Shown here: in pieces, positions 52,164-57,690 of the stretch
Layout: each line of letters opens with the position of its first letter
How positions within the stretch are numbered: position 1 is the first letter of the stretch
Origin: an uncultured eubacterium 1-6
GTDB lineage: Bacteria; Bacillota; Clostridia; Lachnospirales; Lachnospiraceae
DNA: 57,690 nucleotides
Direction: 5' to 3'
NCBI GenBank assembly: GCA_903789595.1
Contig: CAIFEZ010000022.1
Location: 1 to 57,690, forward strand
Notes under the pieces: generated by a model
Told to the model about the DNA's origin: nothing
Database searches by the model: none
The model's input: only the letters and a program-made list of their open reading frames with translations
Translations under genes and position numbers: made by a program

Positions 52164-52364
52164 ATGCGTTCAATTAGTATAGAAGAATTAAGGAGCGAGG
52201 TCGAAGCGTATATCGAAGCAGCAAAATCCGCGAGAGGCGATTCTGCAGTACGGTATTTGAATCGAGCAGAGACGGCTCTTAGAAGTTATGATGGTGTACC
52301 GGAACGATTCAAGAATACTTATTTCAAGTTGATAGAAGATATTAAAAATGACCTGGAACAGTAG
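52164..52364 (+). CDS. small protein, last gene of the DUF262 operon
   Basis: 66 residues, helical: 'ISIEELRSEVEAYIEAAKSA' and 'YLNRAETALRSYDGVPERFK'. No family recognised. CGGAGGT (52154-52160) precedes ATG 52164; the spacing to the TIM-barrel gene is 10 bases. It could be an accessory or immunity-type partner. Confidence 0.65.
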   Translation: MRSISIEELRSEVEAYIEAAKSARGDSAVRYLNRAETALRSYDGVPERFKNTYFKLIEDIKNDLEQ

Positions 52365-52386
52365 ATTTGTTTGGTAGGAGGCACCG

Positions 52387-52476
52387 ATGATGGACTTATT
52401 TAGTAGGAGCCCTGACATTCATAATGGTGTCTCGGGGCATGTGGAGACCGTGGCTCTGCTAACAAGAACAAATTGA
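52387..52476 (+). pseudogene. 29-codon remnant, possibly rhodanese-like
   Basis: Starting at ATG 52387 behind GTAGGAGG, a short frame 'MMDLFSRSPDIHNGV' then 'VETVALLTRTN' ends at TGA 52476. It vaguely resembles the N-terminus of small rhodanese-like proteins ('DINEGV...AVLLDVRT'), which would make it a truncated relic. It may instead be a short leader peptide or nothing. Confidence 0.25.
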
Positions 52477-52512
52477 AAGAGGGCCGAAAAGGCCCGTGTT
52501 TAAGCCATTTCT

Positions 52513-52555
52513 GCGGCATCCGTCTTTCTGAGAAGAGAGGCGGGTGCCGCGTTTT
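52513..52555 (+). terminator. intrinsic terminator in the 52.5-kb gap
   Basis: GCGGCATCCG (52513-52522) pairs with CGGGTGCCGC (52541-52550), 10 bp with one wobble, followed by GTTTT. It should end the DUF262 operon transcript. Confidence 0.6.
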
Positions 52556-52600
52556 CTGTCCGGGACTTCGTTGAAAAGATCGAAGTCTTCCCGGACAGAA
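52554..52600. repeat. long inverted repeat before the tetR stop
   Basis: TTCTGTCCGGG (52554-52564) is perfectly complementary to CCCGGACAGAA (52590-52600); the stem continues inside with ACTTCG/CGAAGT after a 3-base bulge, loop TTGAAAAGAT. It lies between convergent transcription units and may act as a two-way transcription barrier. Confidence 0.6.
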
Positions 52601-52647
52601 TGCGCTTTACCATGAAGGCGGGGATGGTAACAGAAGTGGCGATGTGA

Positions 52648-53244
52648 TTATCTCTCTATCCCGGCATTAATAAATCTGCCAAGGATCTTCTGGTACCGGT
52701 ACCATCGTTCATTTTTCTCCCAGCTAAGGCTCCTGTTTACAGCGAAAGATCCGTTAAGGATGAACTTAAAAAGCATCTCGGCTTCATCTGTGGCGAGGCC
52801 GGTATGCGCCATAAGATCCGGGACAACTTTGTCATGCTCATGAGCGGCAATCCTCTGGATGATATGGTCGCTGACAGATACGTCCATAAACAAGTGATGA
52901 TATTTATCAGAATCAGCGATCCGCTGGCAGGCGGGCAGGACGGTTTCGTTCTCACGGAGCACATCTGACCTGCCGCTGCGGATAATATCGAGTACATCAA
53001 CAACCGTTCCGGAGCCGCTCTCTGAAAAGAGGAGGGCGTCATCGATGACACTGTCCAGTACTTCATCCAGGCTGTCAAAATGCAGGTAAAAGGTAGCACG
53101 GGCAATCTCAGCCTGCCTGCAGACCATAGTGACATTGATCTTGTCATAGGCGGTTTCTTTATTCAGTTCCAGAAGCGCGTCTTTGATGACCATCTGTGTG
53201 TATAACGTTCTTCGGTCAGTCTTTTTCTGATTTGGTGACTTCAT
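52648..53244 (-). CDS. TetR/AcrR-family regulator
   Basis: 198 residues on the minus strand. N-terminal TetR HTH: 'IKDALLELNKETAYDKINV', 'MVCRQAEIARATFYLHFDSL' (about 40-60). The C-terminal effector domain ('ATDEAEMLFKFILNGSF') resembles the TetR_C type of Clostridia stress regulators. ATG 53244 is preferred over GTG 53253 by GGTG spacing. It is transcribed away from the sirtuin genes; a 12-bp dyad (53384-53410) overlapping its own -35 is the probable operator, suggesting it controls itself and the sirtuin operon. Confidence 0.88.
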   Translation of the reverse strand: MKSPNQKKTDRRTLYTQMVIKDALLELNKETAYDKINVTMVCRQAEIARATFYLHFDSLDEVLDSVIDDALLFSESGSGTVVDVLDIIRSGRSDVLRENETVLPACQRIADSDKYHHLFMDVSVSDHIIQRIAAHEHDKVVPDLMAHTGLATDEAEMLFKFILNGSFAVNRSLSWEKNERWYRYQKILGRFINAGIER

Positions 53245-53297
53245 TTTATTCACCGTCTTTCTCTGATATCTGCAATCGAATATTCCCGATCACGAGA

Positions 53298-53333
53298 AAC
53301 TCCTGTACAGTTTTGCAATTCTGTACGGGAGTT
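53298..53333. repeat. 13-bp inverted repeat in the tetR leader
   Basis: AACTCCTGTACAG (53298-53310) pairs over 13 bp (one wobble) with CTGTACGGGAGTT (53321-53333), loop TTTTGCAATT. It lies in the untranslated leader of tetR and could be a second operator or an RNA hairpin controlling tetR. Confidence 0.55.
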
Positions 53334-53375
53334 ATTCTTTTGAGAGAATGTGTTTTTCTCATTTTTCCAAATTTA

Positions 53376-53404
53376 AGTATATTAGTTTATAGACAGGGTG
53401 TCAA
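53376..53404 (-). promoter_or_regulatory. tetR promoter
   Basis: On the minus strand TTGACA (complement of 53399-53404) and TATACT (complement of 53376-53381) are 17 bases apart, a near-consensus sigma-A promoter pointing at tetR. Confidence 0.75.
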
Positions 53405-53410
53405 TAAACT
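53384..53410. promoter_or_regulatory. probable TetR operator
   Basis: AGTTTATAGACA (53384-53395) and TGTCAATAAACT (53399-53410) form an 11-of-12 dyad with a 3-base centre. It covers the -35 and spacer of the tetR promoter and lies 52-78 bases before the sirtuin gene. Confidence 0.65.
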
Positions 53411-53461
53411 GTCGCTAACCTTGTATCGCAGAATCAAAAATGAGAGAGGAGAATGAAAATC

Positions 53462-54445
53462 ATGACCTTTTATGAGCAGATTGTAAATGAAGTACAGATG
53501 AGCAATTATTCCAGATATTACAACGTATATGCATCCGGCAGAACTGTGGTTCCGCTGACAAAGAAAGAGCCGCTCCCTTATGAAGAGCAGATTCAGTATT
53601 TTGTTCAGAAAGTGAAGGACGCAGATTGTGTGATCGTCGGAGGGGCATCCGGCCTTTCCGCGGCAGGCGGCGGGGATTTCTATTATGAAGACAACGCCTC
53701 CTACCGGAAATATTTCGGAAAGTATGCGGAGAAATACGGATTCAAAGGTGCTTTTTCTGGTGCGTTTGCCCACTGGGATTCCCGTGAGGAGTTCTGGGGA
53801 TATATGGCAACATTCCTGCATACCACCCAGCATGCGGAGGTTCGGAAGCCGTACCTGGATTTGGATGCGGTCCTCGCGGATAAAGAATTCTTTGTACTGA
53901 CCACAAATCAGGACACCCAGTTCGTAAAGCTGTATCCGGAGTCTAAAGTCGCCCAGATTCAGGGCGGCCATCGCTTCTTCCAGTGCTCCAGGTGCTGCAC
54001 GGATGAGGTATGGGATGCCGTGAAACCGGTGCAGGAGATGATCGATGCCATGGGTGAGGGCACGGCAGTGCCGAAGGAACTGATCCCGCGCTGTCCGCAC
54101 TGCGGCGCTGAGGCGTTTCCGTGGGTCCGGGGTTATGGAAATTTCCTGACCGGTAAGAAATACGAAGAGGAATATCAGAAGATATCAGATTACATTCTCG
54201 CGCATAAGGACGAGAAGATTCTTTTCCTGGAACTCGGCGTCGGAAGACTCACACCGATGTTCATCCAGGAGCCGTTCTGGGAACTGGTGAACAGTTTGCC
54301 GCAGACGACGTATATTTCTGTGAACAAGGATTATGCGTTCCTGCCGGAGGCAATTGAAGACAGGGGACTGGCTATCCAGGGCGATATTGGGAAAGTGCTG
54401 GAGGATGTAAGAAGTGAAATGGAGAAGAAAGTCACAGTTGTATGA
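53462..54445 (+). CDS. class M-like sirtuin (SirTM-type), zinc-containing
   Basis: 327 residues. The Rossmann NAD site begins 'DCVIVGGASGLSAAGGGDFY' (about 55-74). 'FSGAFAHWDSREEFWGYMAT' (about 98-117) is the insertion seen in macrodomain-linked sirtuins. 'FFVLTTNQDTQF' gives the NAD-binding N149 and D151. 'AQIQGGHRFFQCSRCC' has Gln where classical sirtuins have the catalytic His, as in class M sirtuins, followed by zinc cysteines (about 175, 178; 'CPHCG' about 211, 214). It probably ADP-ribosylates rather than deacetylates; no macrodomain gene lies nearby. ATG 53462 suits AGGAG spacing better than ATG 53453. Confidence 0.75.
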   Translation: MTFYEQIVNEVQMSNYSRYYNVYASGRTVVPLTKKEPLPYEEQIQYFVQKVKDADCVIVGGASGLSAAGGGDFYYEDNASYRKYFGKYAEKYGFKGAFSGAFAHWDSREEFWGYMATFLHTTQHAEVRKPYLDLDAVLADKEFFVLTTNQDTQFVKLYPESKVAQIQGGHRFFQCSRCCTDEVWDAVKPVQEMIDAMGEGTAVPKELIPRCPHCGAEAFPWVRGYGNFLTGKKYEEEYQKISDYILAHKDEKILFLELGVGRLTPMFIQEPFWELVNSLPQTTYISVNKDYAFLPEAIEDRGLAIQGDIGKVLEDVRSEMEKKVTVV

Positions 54446-54461
54446 TCATAGAGGGTGAAAA

Positions 54462-55154
54462 ATGACGGAATATAAAGTAAATGATTATAAAGAGGCAAAA
54501 GACTGGCTGAAAAACACGGACGCCATTCTGATTACGGCGAGCAACGGGCTTTCCATCGCGGAGGGGTATCATATTTTTGCGGATAATGGGTCATTCAGAA
54601 GGTGCTTTGGGAAGTTCCGTCAGAAGTACGGCGCAGACAGCCTGATCCGCGGTGTGTTCACGCCGATGACGGCGGCCGATCATGAGGAATATATGCAGAC
54701 GGTTCATCAGTATTTAATTGACGACTACCATGGCAGTGAGGTAATGAAAAACCTGCTTTCAATTGTCAGGAATAAACCATATTTTATCGTGACCAGTAAC
54801 GGCGACGCACATTTTCAGATGAATGGTTTTGACCGGGACAGAATCTTCGAAGTGGAAGGTAACTTCGAAGGCCTTACGGAGGGGTCTGAGGAGTGGAACG
54901 GCCAGCGGCAGAGATTTTACGCATTCCTTCAGGAGTATTCCGGGCAGAATGCTCTGCTCTTTGAGCTTGGCATTGGGAGCCGGAACCAGCTGATCAAAGC
55001 CCCGACGATGGGAATGGCAGCGGAATATCCTTCCTGGAAGTACATTACGATGAATATGCCGGGAGAAATCAACATTCCGGATGCGCTGGCAGACAGGACA
55101 GTAGCCCTGACAGGTGATATCGGAGAAAACTTAAGGAATCTTTTGAATGAATGA
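54462..55154 (+). CDS. second sirtuin-like protein without zinc cysteines
   Basis: 230 residues, same fold: 'AILITASNGLSIAEGYHIFA' (about 21-40), 'IRGVFTPMTAADHEEYMQTV' (about 62-81), 'YFIVTSNGDAHFQMNGFDRD' (N113, D115), 'LLFELGIGSRNQLIKAP'. The catalytic position is Glu (E132 in 'VEGNFE'), and the zinc-binding cysteines and their domain are absent, shortening the protein by about 100 residues. It may be a regulatory partner of the upstream sirtuin, or an enzyme with altered chemistry. It follows after 16 bases with AGAGGGTG before the start. Confidence 0.7.
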   Translation: MTEYKVNDYKEAKDWLKNTDAILITASNGLSIAEGYHIFADNGSFRRCFGKFRQKYGADSLIRGVFTPMTAADHEEYMQTVHQYLIDDYHGSEVMKNLLSIVRNKPYFIVTSNGDAHFQMNGFDRDRIFEVEGNFEGLTEGSEEWNGQRQRFYAFLQEYSGQNALLFELGIGSRNQLIKAPTMGMAAEYPSWKYITMNMPGEINIPDALADRTVALTGDIGENLRNLLNE

Positions 55155-55350
55155 GAGTCTGAACATGAGGTTACAGACTATGAAATCAAATGGACGATCC
55201 GGAAAAATCAGGGAGAATCTTTCGGGGCAATTGGCATTTTCTTCTTTTGTCCCGGCGGACCTGCAGGATATTCGGATACAATATACAGATGAAATGGTAA
55301 GGTTTTCAAAGCCACTTGGAAGAAGACAAGATACGTATACCAAGATATAA
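55147..55350 (+). pseudogene. Fic-family N-terminal remnant
   Basis: 67 codons. 'RSGKIRENLSGQLAFSSFVP' followed by 'IRIQYTDEMVRFSKPLGR' matches the Fic_N domain start of Fic-family proteins ('R-GKY--NLSG---SFVP-PLPP'). The frame stops soon after; no HPFx motif follows, so it is a truncated AMPylase gene. It overlaps the second sirtuin by 8 bases. Confidence 0.5.
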
Positions 55351-55467
55351 ATCAGAATTGACCTATGTGAAAAGGGAGGCGGAGGAGAGTCTGCCGAGGA
55401 AGAAAACAGCGCGGTCGAACTGGCCGTGAAATCGGAATTTACCTATTCTATTAAGACATATAAATTG

Positions 55468-55519
55468 TTGACAAGAAAGCTCCTATATAGTAGGTTTTTA
55501 TAAACTACTATATAGGAGC
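55468..55519 (+). promoter_or_regulatory. marR promoter with perfect 15-bp operator palindrome
   Basis: TTGACA (55468-55473) is followed by GCTCCTATATAGTAG (55479-55493) and its exact inverted copy CTACTATATAGGAGC (55505-55519), 11 bases apart. The right arm includes the GGAG ribosome binding site of marR (ATG 55526). The regulator bound here would block both transcription and access of the ribosome. Confidence 0.75.
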
Positions 55520-55525
55520 ATTTGT

Positions 55526-55963
55526 ATGGACATGAATGGAGGATTTCTTGTCACCAAAATAAAACAACTCGGAGACCGGATTTTCGAGAAGATTCTCAGT
55601 GAAAAGAATATTGATGCGTTTAATGGAGCCCAGGGACGTATTCTTTATGTGCTGTGGCAAGAGGATGGTATCTCAATCAGGTCACTCTCGACTAAATGCG
55701 GATTAGCGATAACATCTCTTACTACGATGCTGGAAAGAATGGAAAATCAAGGGCTGATCAGCCGTGTTCAGTCTGAAACGGACAAAAGAAAAACACTCCT
55801 GTTTCTGACTGAGAAAGCACATGCCTTAAAGGGCGAGTACGATTCTGTATCTGATGAGATGGGCAGCATTTACTACAAAGGTTTTTCAGAGGAAGAAATT
55901 ACCCAGTTTGAGGAATACCTCGACCGCATCAGAAAGAATCTTGAGGAGTGGCAGAAGTCATGA
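55526..55963 (+). CDS. MarR-family regulator of the radical SAM pair
   Basis: 145 residues with winged HTH 'SIRSLSTKCGLAITSLTTML' (about 50-69) and wing 'LISRVQSETDKRKTLLFLTE' (about 77-96), flanked by dimerisation helices. It resembles the MarR regulators that accompany 'radical SAM mobile pair' genes. It is likely autoregulated at the 15-bp palindrome directly upstream. The stop overlaps the next start (ATGA). Confidence 0.85.
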   Translation: MDMNGGFLVTKIKQLGDRIFEKILSEKNIDAFNGAQGRILYVLWQEDGISIRSLSTKCGLAITSLTTMLERMENQGLISRVQSETDKRKTLLFLTEKAHALKGEYDSVSDEMGSIYYKGFSEEEITQFEEYLDRIRKNLEEWQKS

Positions 55964-56649
55964 GTATTTGTATCAAAGATCAGATTCAGAACATGAATAT
56001 CGTCATTGGCTGCACAGTGGGGTGTGCATATTGCTATGCCCGCAACAACGTGAAACGCTGGCATATGATTGATGACTTCGCTGACCCTGAATTTTTTCCG
56101 GGTAAGCTCAAGATGATGGAAAAGAAACGTCCGCAGAACTTTCTGCTTACCGGCATGAGCGATCTCTCCGGATGGAAGTCGGAATGGAGAGACGAGGTAT
56201 TTGCAAAGATCCGTGAAAATCCACAGCATCAGTTCCTGTTCCTTACCAAGCGACCTGATTTGCTGGATTTTGATACCGATCTGGAAAACGCATGGTTTGG
56301 CGTTACGGTGACGAGGAAAGCAGAACTGTGGCGTATCGACGCACTTCGTAAAAACGTCAGAGTAAAACATTATCATGTTACCTTTGAGCCGTTATTCGAT
56401 GATCCCGGCACAGTTGACCTTTCCGGAATCAATTGGATCGTTGTGGGCACCATGACCGGAGCTCAGAGCAGGAAGATTCATACGGAGCCGGAATGGGCAT
56501 GGTCTCTGGCGGACCAGGCACATAGGCTCGGCATTCCGGTGTTTATGAAGGAAGACCTTGTCCCTGTCATAGGGGATGAAAATATGATTCAGGAAATGCC
56601 GGAAGAATTTAATAAGGTGTTAGAGGTACAGAAATCATGGAAGAAGTAA
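55960..56649 (+). CDS. radical SAM mobile pair protein, first partner
   Basis: 229 residues with the iron-sulfur motif 'IGCTVGCAYCYARNN' (C18, C22, C25; CxxxCxxC) and 'FLLTGMSDLSGWKSEW', like spore photoproduct lyase/DUF5131-type (phage Gp37/68) radical SAM proteins. 'FLFLTKRPDLLDF' and 'NAWFGVTVTRKAELWRID' follow the same family. It probably forms a radical enzyme acting on nucleic acid or protein; the substrate is unknown. It overlaps marR by 4 bases and its partner by 13. Confidence 0.85.
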   Translation: MSICIKDQIQNMNIVIGCTVGCAYCYARNNVKRWHMIDDFADPEFFPGKLKMMEKKRPQNFLLTGMSDLSGWKSEWRDEVFAKIRENPQHQFLFLTKRPDLLDFDTDLENAWFGVTVTRKAELWRIDALRKNVRVKHYHVTFEPLFDDPGTVDLSGINWIVVGTMTGAQSRKIHTEPEWAWSLADQAHRLGIPVFMKEDLVPVIGDENMIQEMPEEFNKVLEVQKSWKK

Positions 56650-57545
56650 TAAATGGAATCCTCATTCGTGAGGTGGAAACAAAGAACATCATGACTAAGT
56701 CCAGTCTGCCGGTAGGCGGTTACTCGGTCAATCCCTATGTGGGCTGTACACATGCCTGCAAGTATTGCTATGCTTCTTTTATGAAGCGCTTTACCGGGCA
56801 CAAGGAGGAATGGGGCACTTTCCTTGATGTGAAGCATTGGCCGGAAATTAAAAATCCGAAGAAATATGCCGGACAGCGGGTGGTCATCGGTTCTGTGACA
56901 GATGGCTACAATCCACAGGAGGAGCAATACGGGAATACCAGAAAACTTCTGGAGCAGCTGATCGGCAGTGACGCAGACATTCTGATCTGCACAAAGTCGG
57001 ATCTTGTGGTACGGGATATTGATCTGCTGAAGAAGCTTGGACGTGTAACCGTTTCATGGTCGATCAACACACTGGATGAAAATTTCAAGAATGATATGGA
57101 CTCTGCTTCGAGCATTGAGCGCCGTATCTTTGCTATGAAGCAGGTATATGAAGCAGGTATCCGTACAGTCTGTTTCGTATCCCCGGTATTCCCCGGTATC
57201 ACGGATTTTGAAGCAATCTTTGATCGGGTAAAGGATCAGTGCGATCTGTTCTGGCTCGAAAATCTCAATCTTCGAGGCGGTTTCAAAAAGACAATTATGG
57301 ATTATATCGCCGGAAAATATCCTGATCTGGTACCACTTTACGACGAGATCTATAACAAGCATAACCGCAGCTACTTTGAAGCACTTGAAGTAAAAGCTGA
57401 GAAAATGGCTAAGAAGTATGATTGTGCCTTTGTAGATAATGAAATGCCTTATGGCAGAGTCCCGCAGGGGCATCCGGTGATCGTAGATTATTTCTATCAT
57501 GAAGAAATCCGTGGGACAGAGAATACCGGAAAAAGAAATCGCTAA
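56637..57545 (+). CDS. radical SAM mobile pair protein, second partner
   Basis: 302 residues. 'VGCTHACKYCYASFMKRF' carries the cluster motif (C37, C41, C44), 'VVIGSVTDGYNPQEEQYG' and 'DILICTKSDLVVRDIDLLKK' are typical of SPL-like radical SAM proteins. It likely acts together with the preceding protein. It overlaps it by 13 bases. The C-terminus ends 'RGTENTGKRNR'. The 145 bases behind it up to the window edge hold no gene I can support. Confidence 0.87.
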   Translation: MEEVINGILIREVETKNIMTKSSLPVGGYSVNPYVGCTHACKYCYASFMKRFTGHKEEWGTFLDVKHWPEIKNPKKYAGQRVVIGSVTDGYNPQEEQYGNTRKLLEQLIGSDADILICTKSDLVVRDIDLLKKLGRVTVSWSINTLDENFKNDMDSASSIERRIFAMKQVYEAGIRTVCFVSPVFPGITDFEAIFDRVKDQCDLFWLENLNLRGGFKKTIMDYIAGKYPDLVPLYDEIYNKHNRSYFEALEVKAEKMAKKYDCAFVDNEMPYGRVPQGHPVIVDYFYHEEIRGTENTGKRNR

Positions 57546-57690
57546 CTTCCAGTTCAATGTGTTTTGCAATGTCGCTGATATCATTGAAGGTAATGGAGCA
57601 ACATCATATTTTCGATCAATTTCCGAATAGCATGTTCCTACCTTGACCAATTCCCAGACAGCATGAACCAGTATGATTATTTTTTCTACT

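Noticed and set aside
52387-52476. 29-residue peptide as a genuine small gene or toxin
   Set aside because: It has a good ribosome binding site but no hydrophobic or toxin-like character, and its resemblance to a rhodanese start suggests a relic; kept only as a low-confidence pseudogene.
57054-57690. Minus-strand frame open to the right edge, covering the last 145 bases
   Set aside because: Most of it is antisense to the second radical SAM gene. Only 57546-57690 is free, where the frame is open for 48 codons, but I recognise nothing in it and the end is cut.

Overview
The window looks like chromosomal DNA of a low-to-moderate GC Bacillota, most likely a gut-type Clostridia (Lachnospiraceae-like). 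The basis is the strong AGGAGG ribosome binding sites, the Clostridia-type phage families (DUF4314, DUF5049, the phage 'virulence-related' protein, DUF2800/DUF2815), a three-gene serine recombinase set, class M sirtuin-like genes and a radical SAM 'mobile pair'. The species cannot be named from the sequence alone. No tRNA, rRNA or CRISPR array was seen.

Layout. (1) 1-5978: a type I restriction-modification operon on the + strand with two consecutive hsdM genes (the first cut by the left edge), hsdS and hsdR, followed by a large ImmA/IrrE-type metallopeptidase with a C-terminal helix-turn-helix (6040-7995). (2) About 8.1-47.3 kb: a nearly complete cos-type siphovirus prophage of about 39 kb, all on the + strand. 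Its order is: sigma-like regulator, DUF4406-like protein, PD-(D/E)XK protein, VapE primase-helicase, VRR-NUC, SNF2 helicase, late regulator, HNH/cos/small terminase, a short SAM synthetase plus ParB-methyltransferase, large terminase, HK97-type head genes, tail genes with a -1 frameshift, a GH18 tail protein, holin and endolysin, then a second replication block (DUF2800, DUF2815, family A polymerase) and the recombinase set at the right end. (3) 47.4-52.4 kb: a tight six-gene operon (XRE, DUF262/DUF1524 protein, zinc-ribbon protein, Nudix, endonuclease IV-like TIM barrel, small protein) with the look of a defence operon. (4) 52.6-55.35 kb: a TetR regulator divergent from two tandem class M-like sirtuins and a Fic N-terminal remnant. 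(5) 55.5-57.5 kb: a MarR regulator and two overlapping radical SAM genes.

How it fits together. The prophage appears inserted in an accessory island: restriction and ImmA genes lie on its left, the DUF262 operon, sirtuin pair and radical SAM pair on its right. The replication genes being split between the two ends is explained if the phage circle opened beside the recombinase genes. Late transcription probably starts at 14.73-14.78 kb, where three TGTCC-like boxes spaced 10 bp apart precede a -10 element, directly after the gene for the presumed activator.

Signals most worth a second look: a leader RNA element present three times, each able to pair an anti-SD strand with the SD of the next gene (8.9, 38.9 and 43.4 kb); the DUF262-Nudix-TIM barrel operon; the tandem sirtuins, one retaining zinc cysteines and one lacking them; the phage SAM synthetase beside a SAM-dependent methyltransferase; and the GH18 barrel split by a long insertion.
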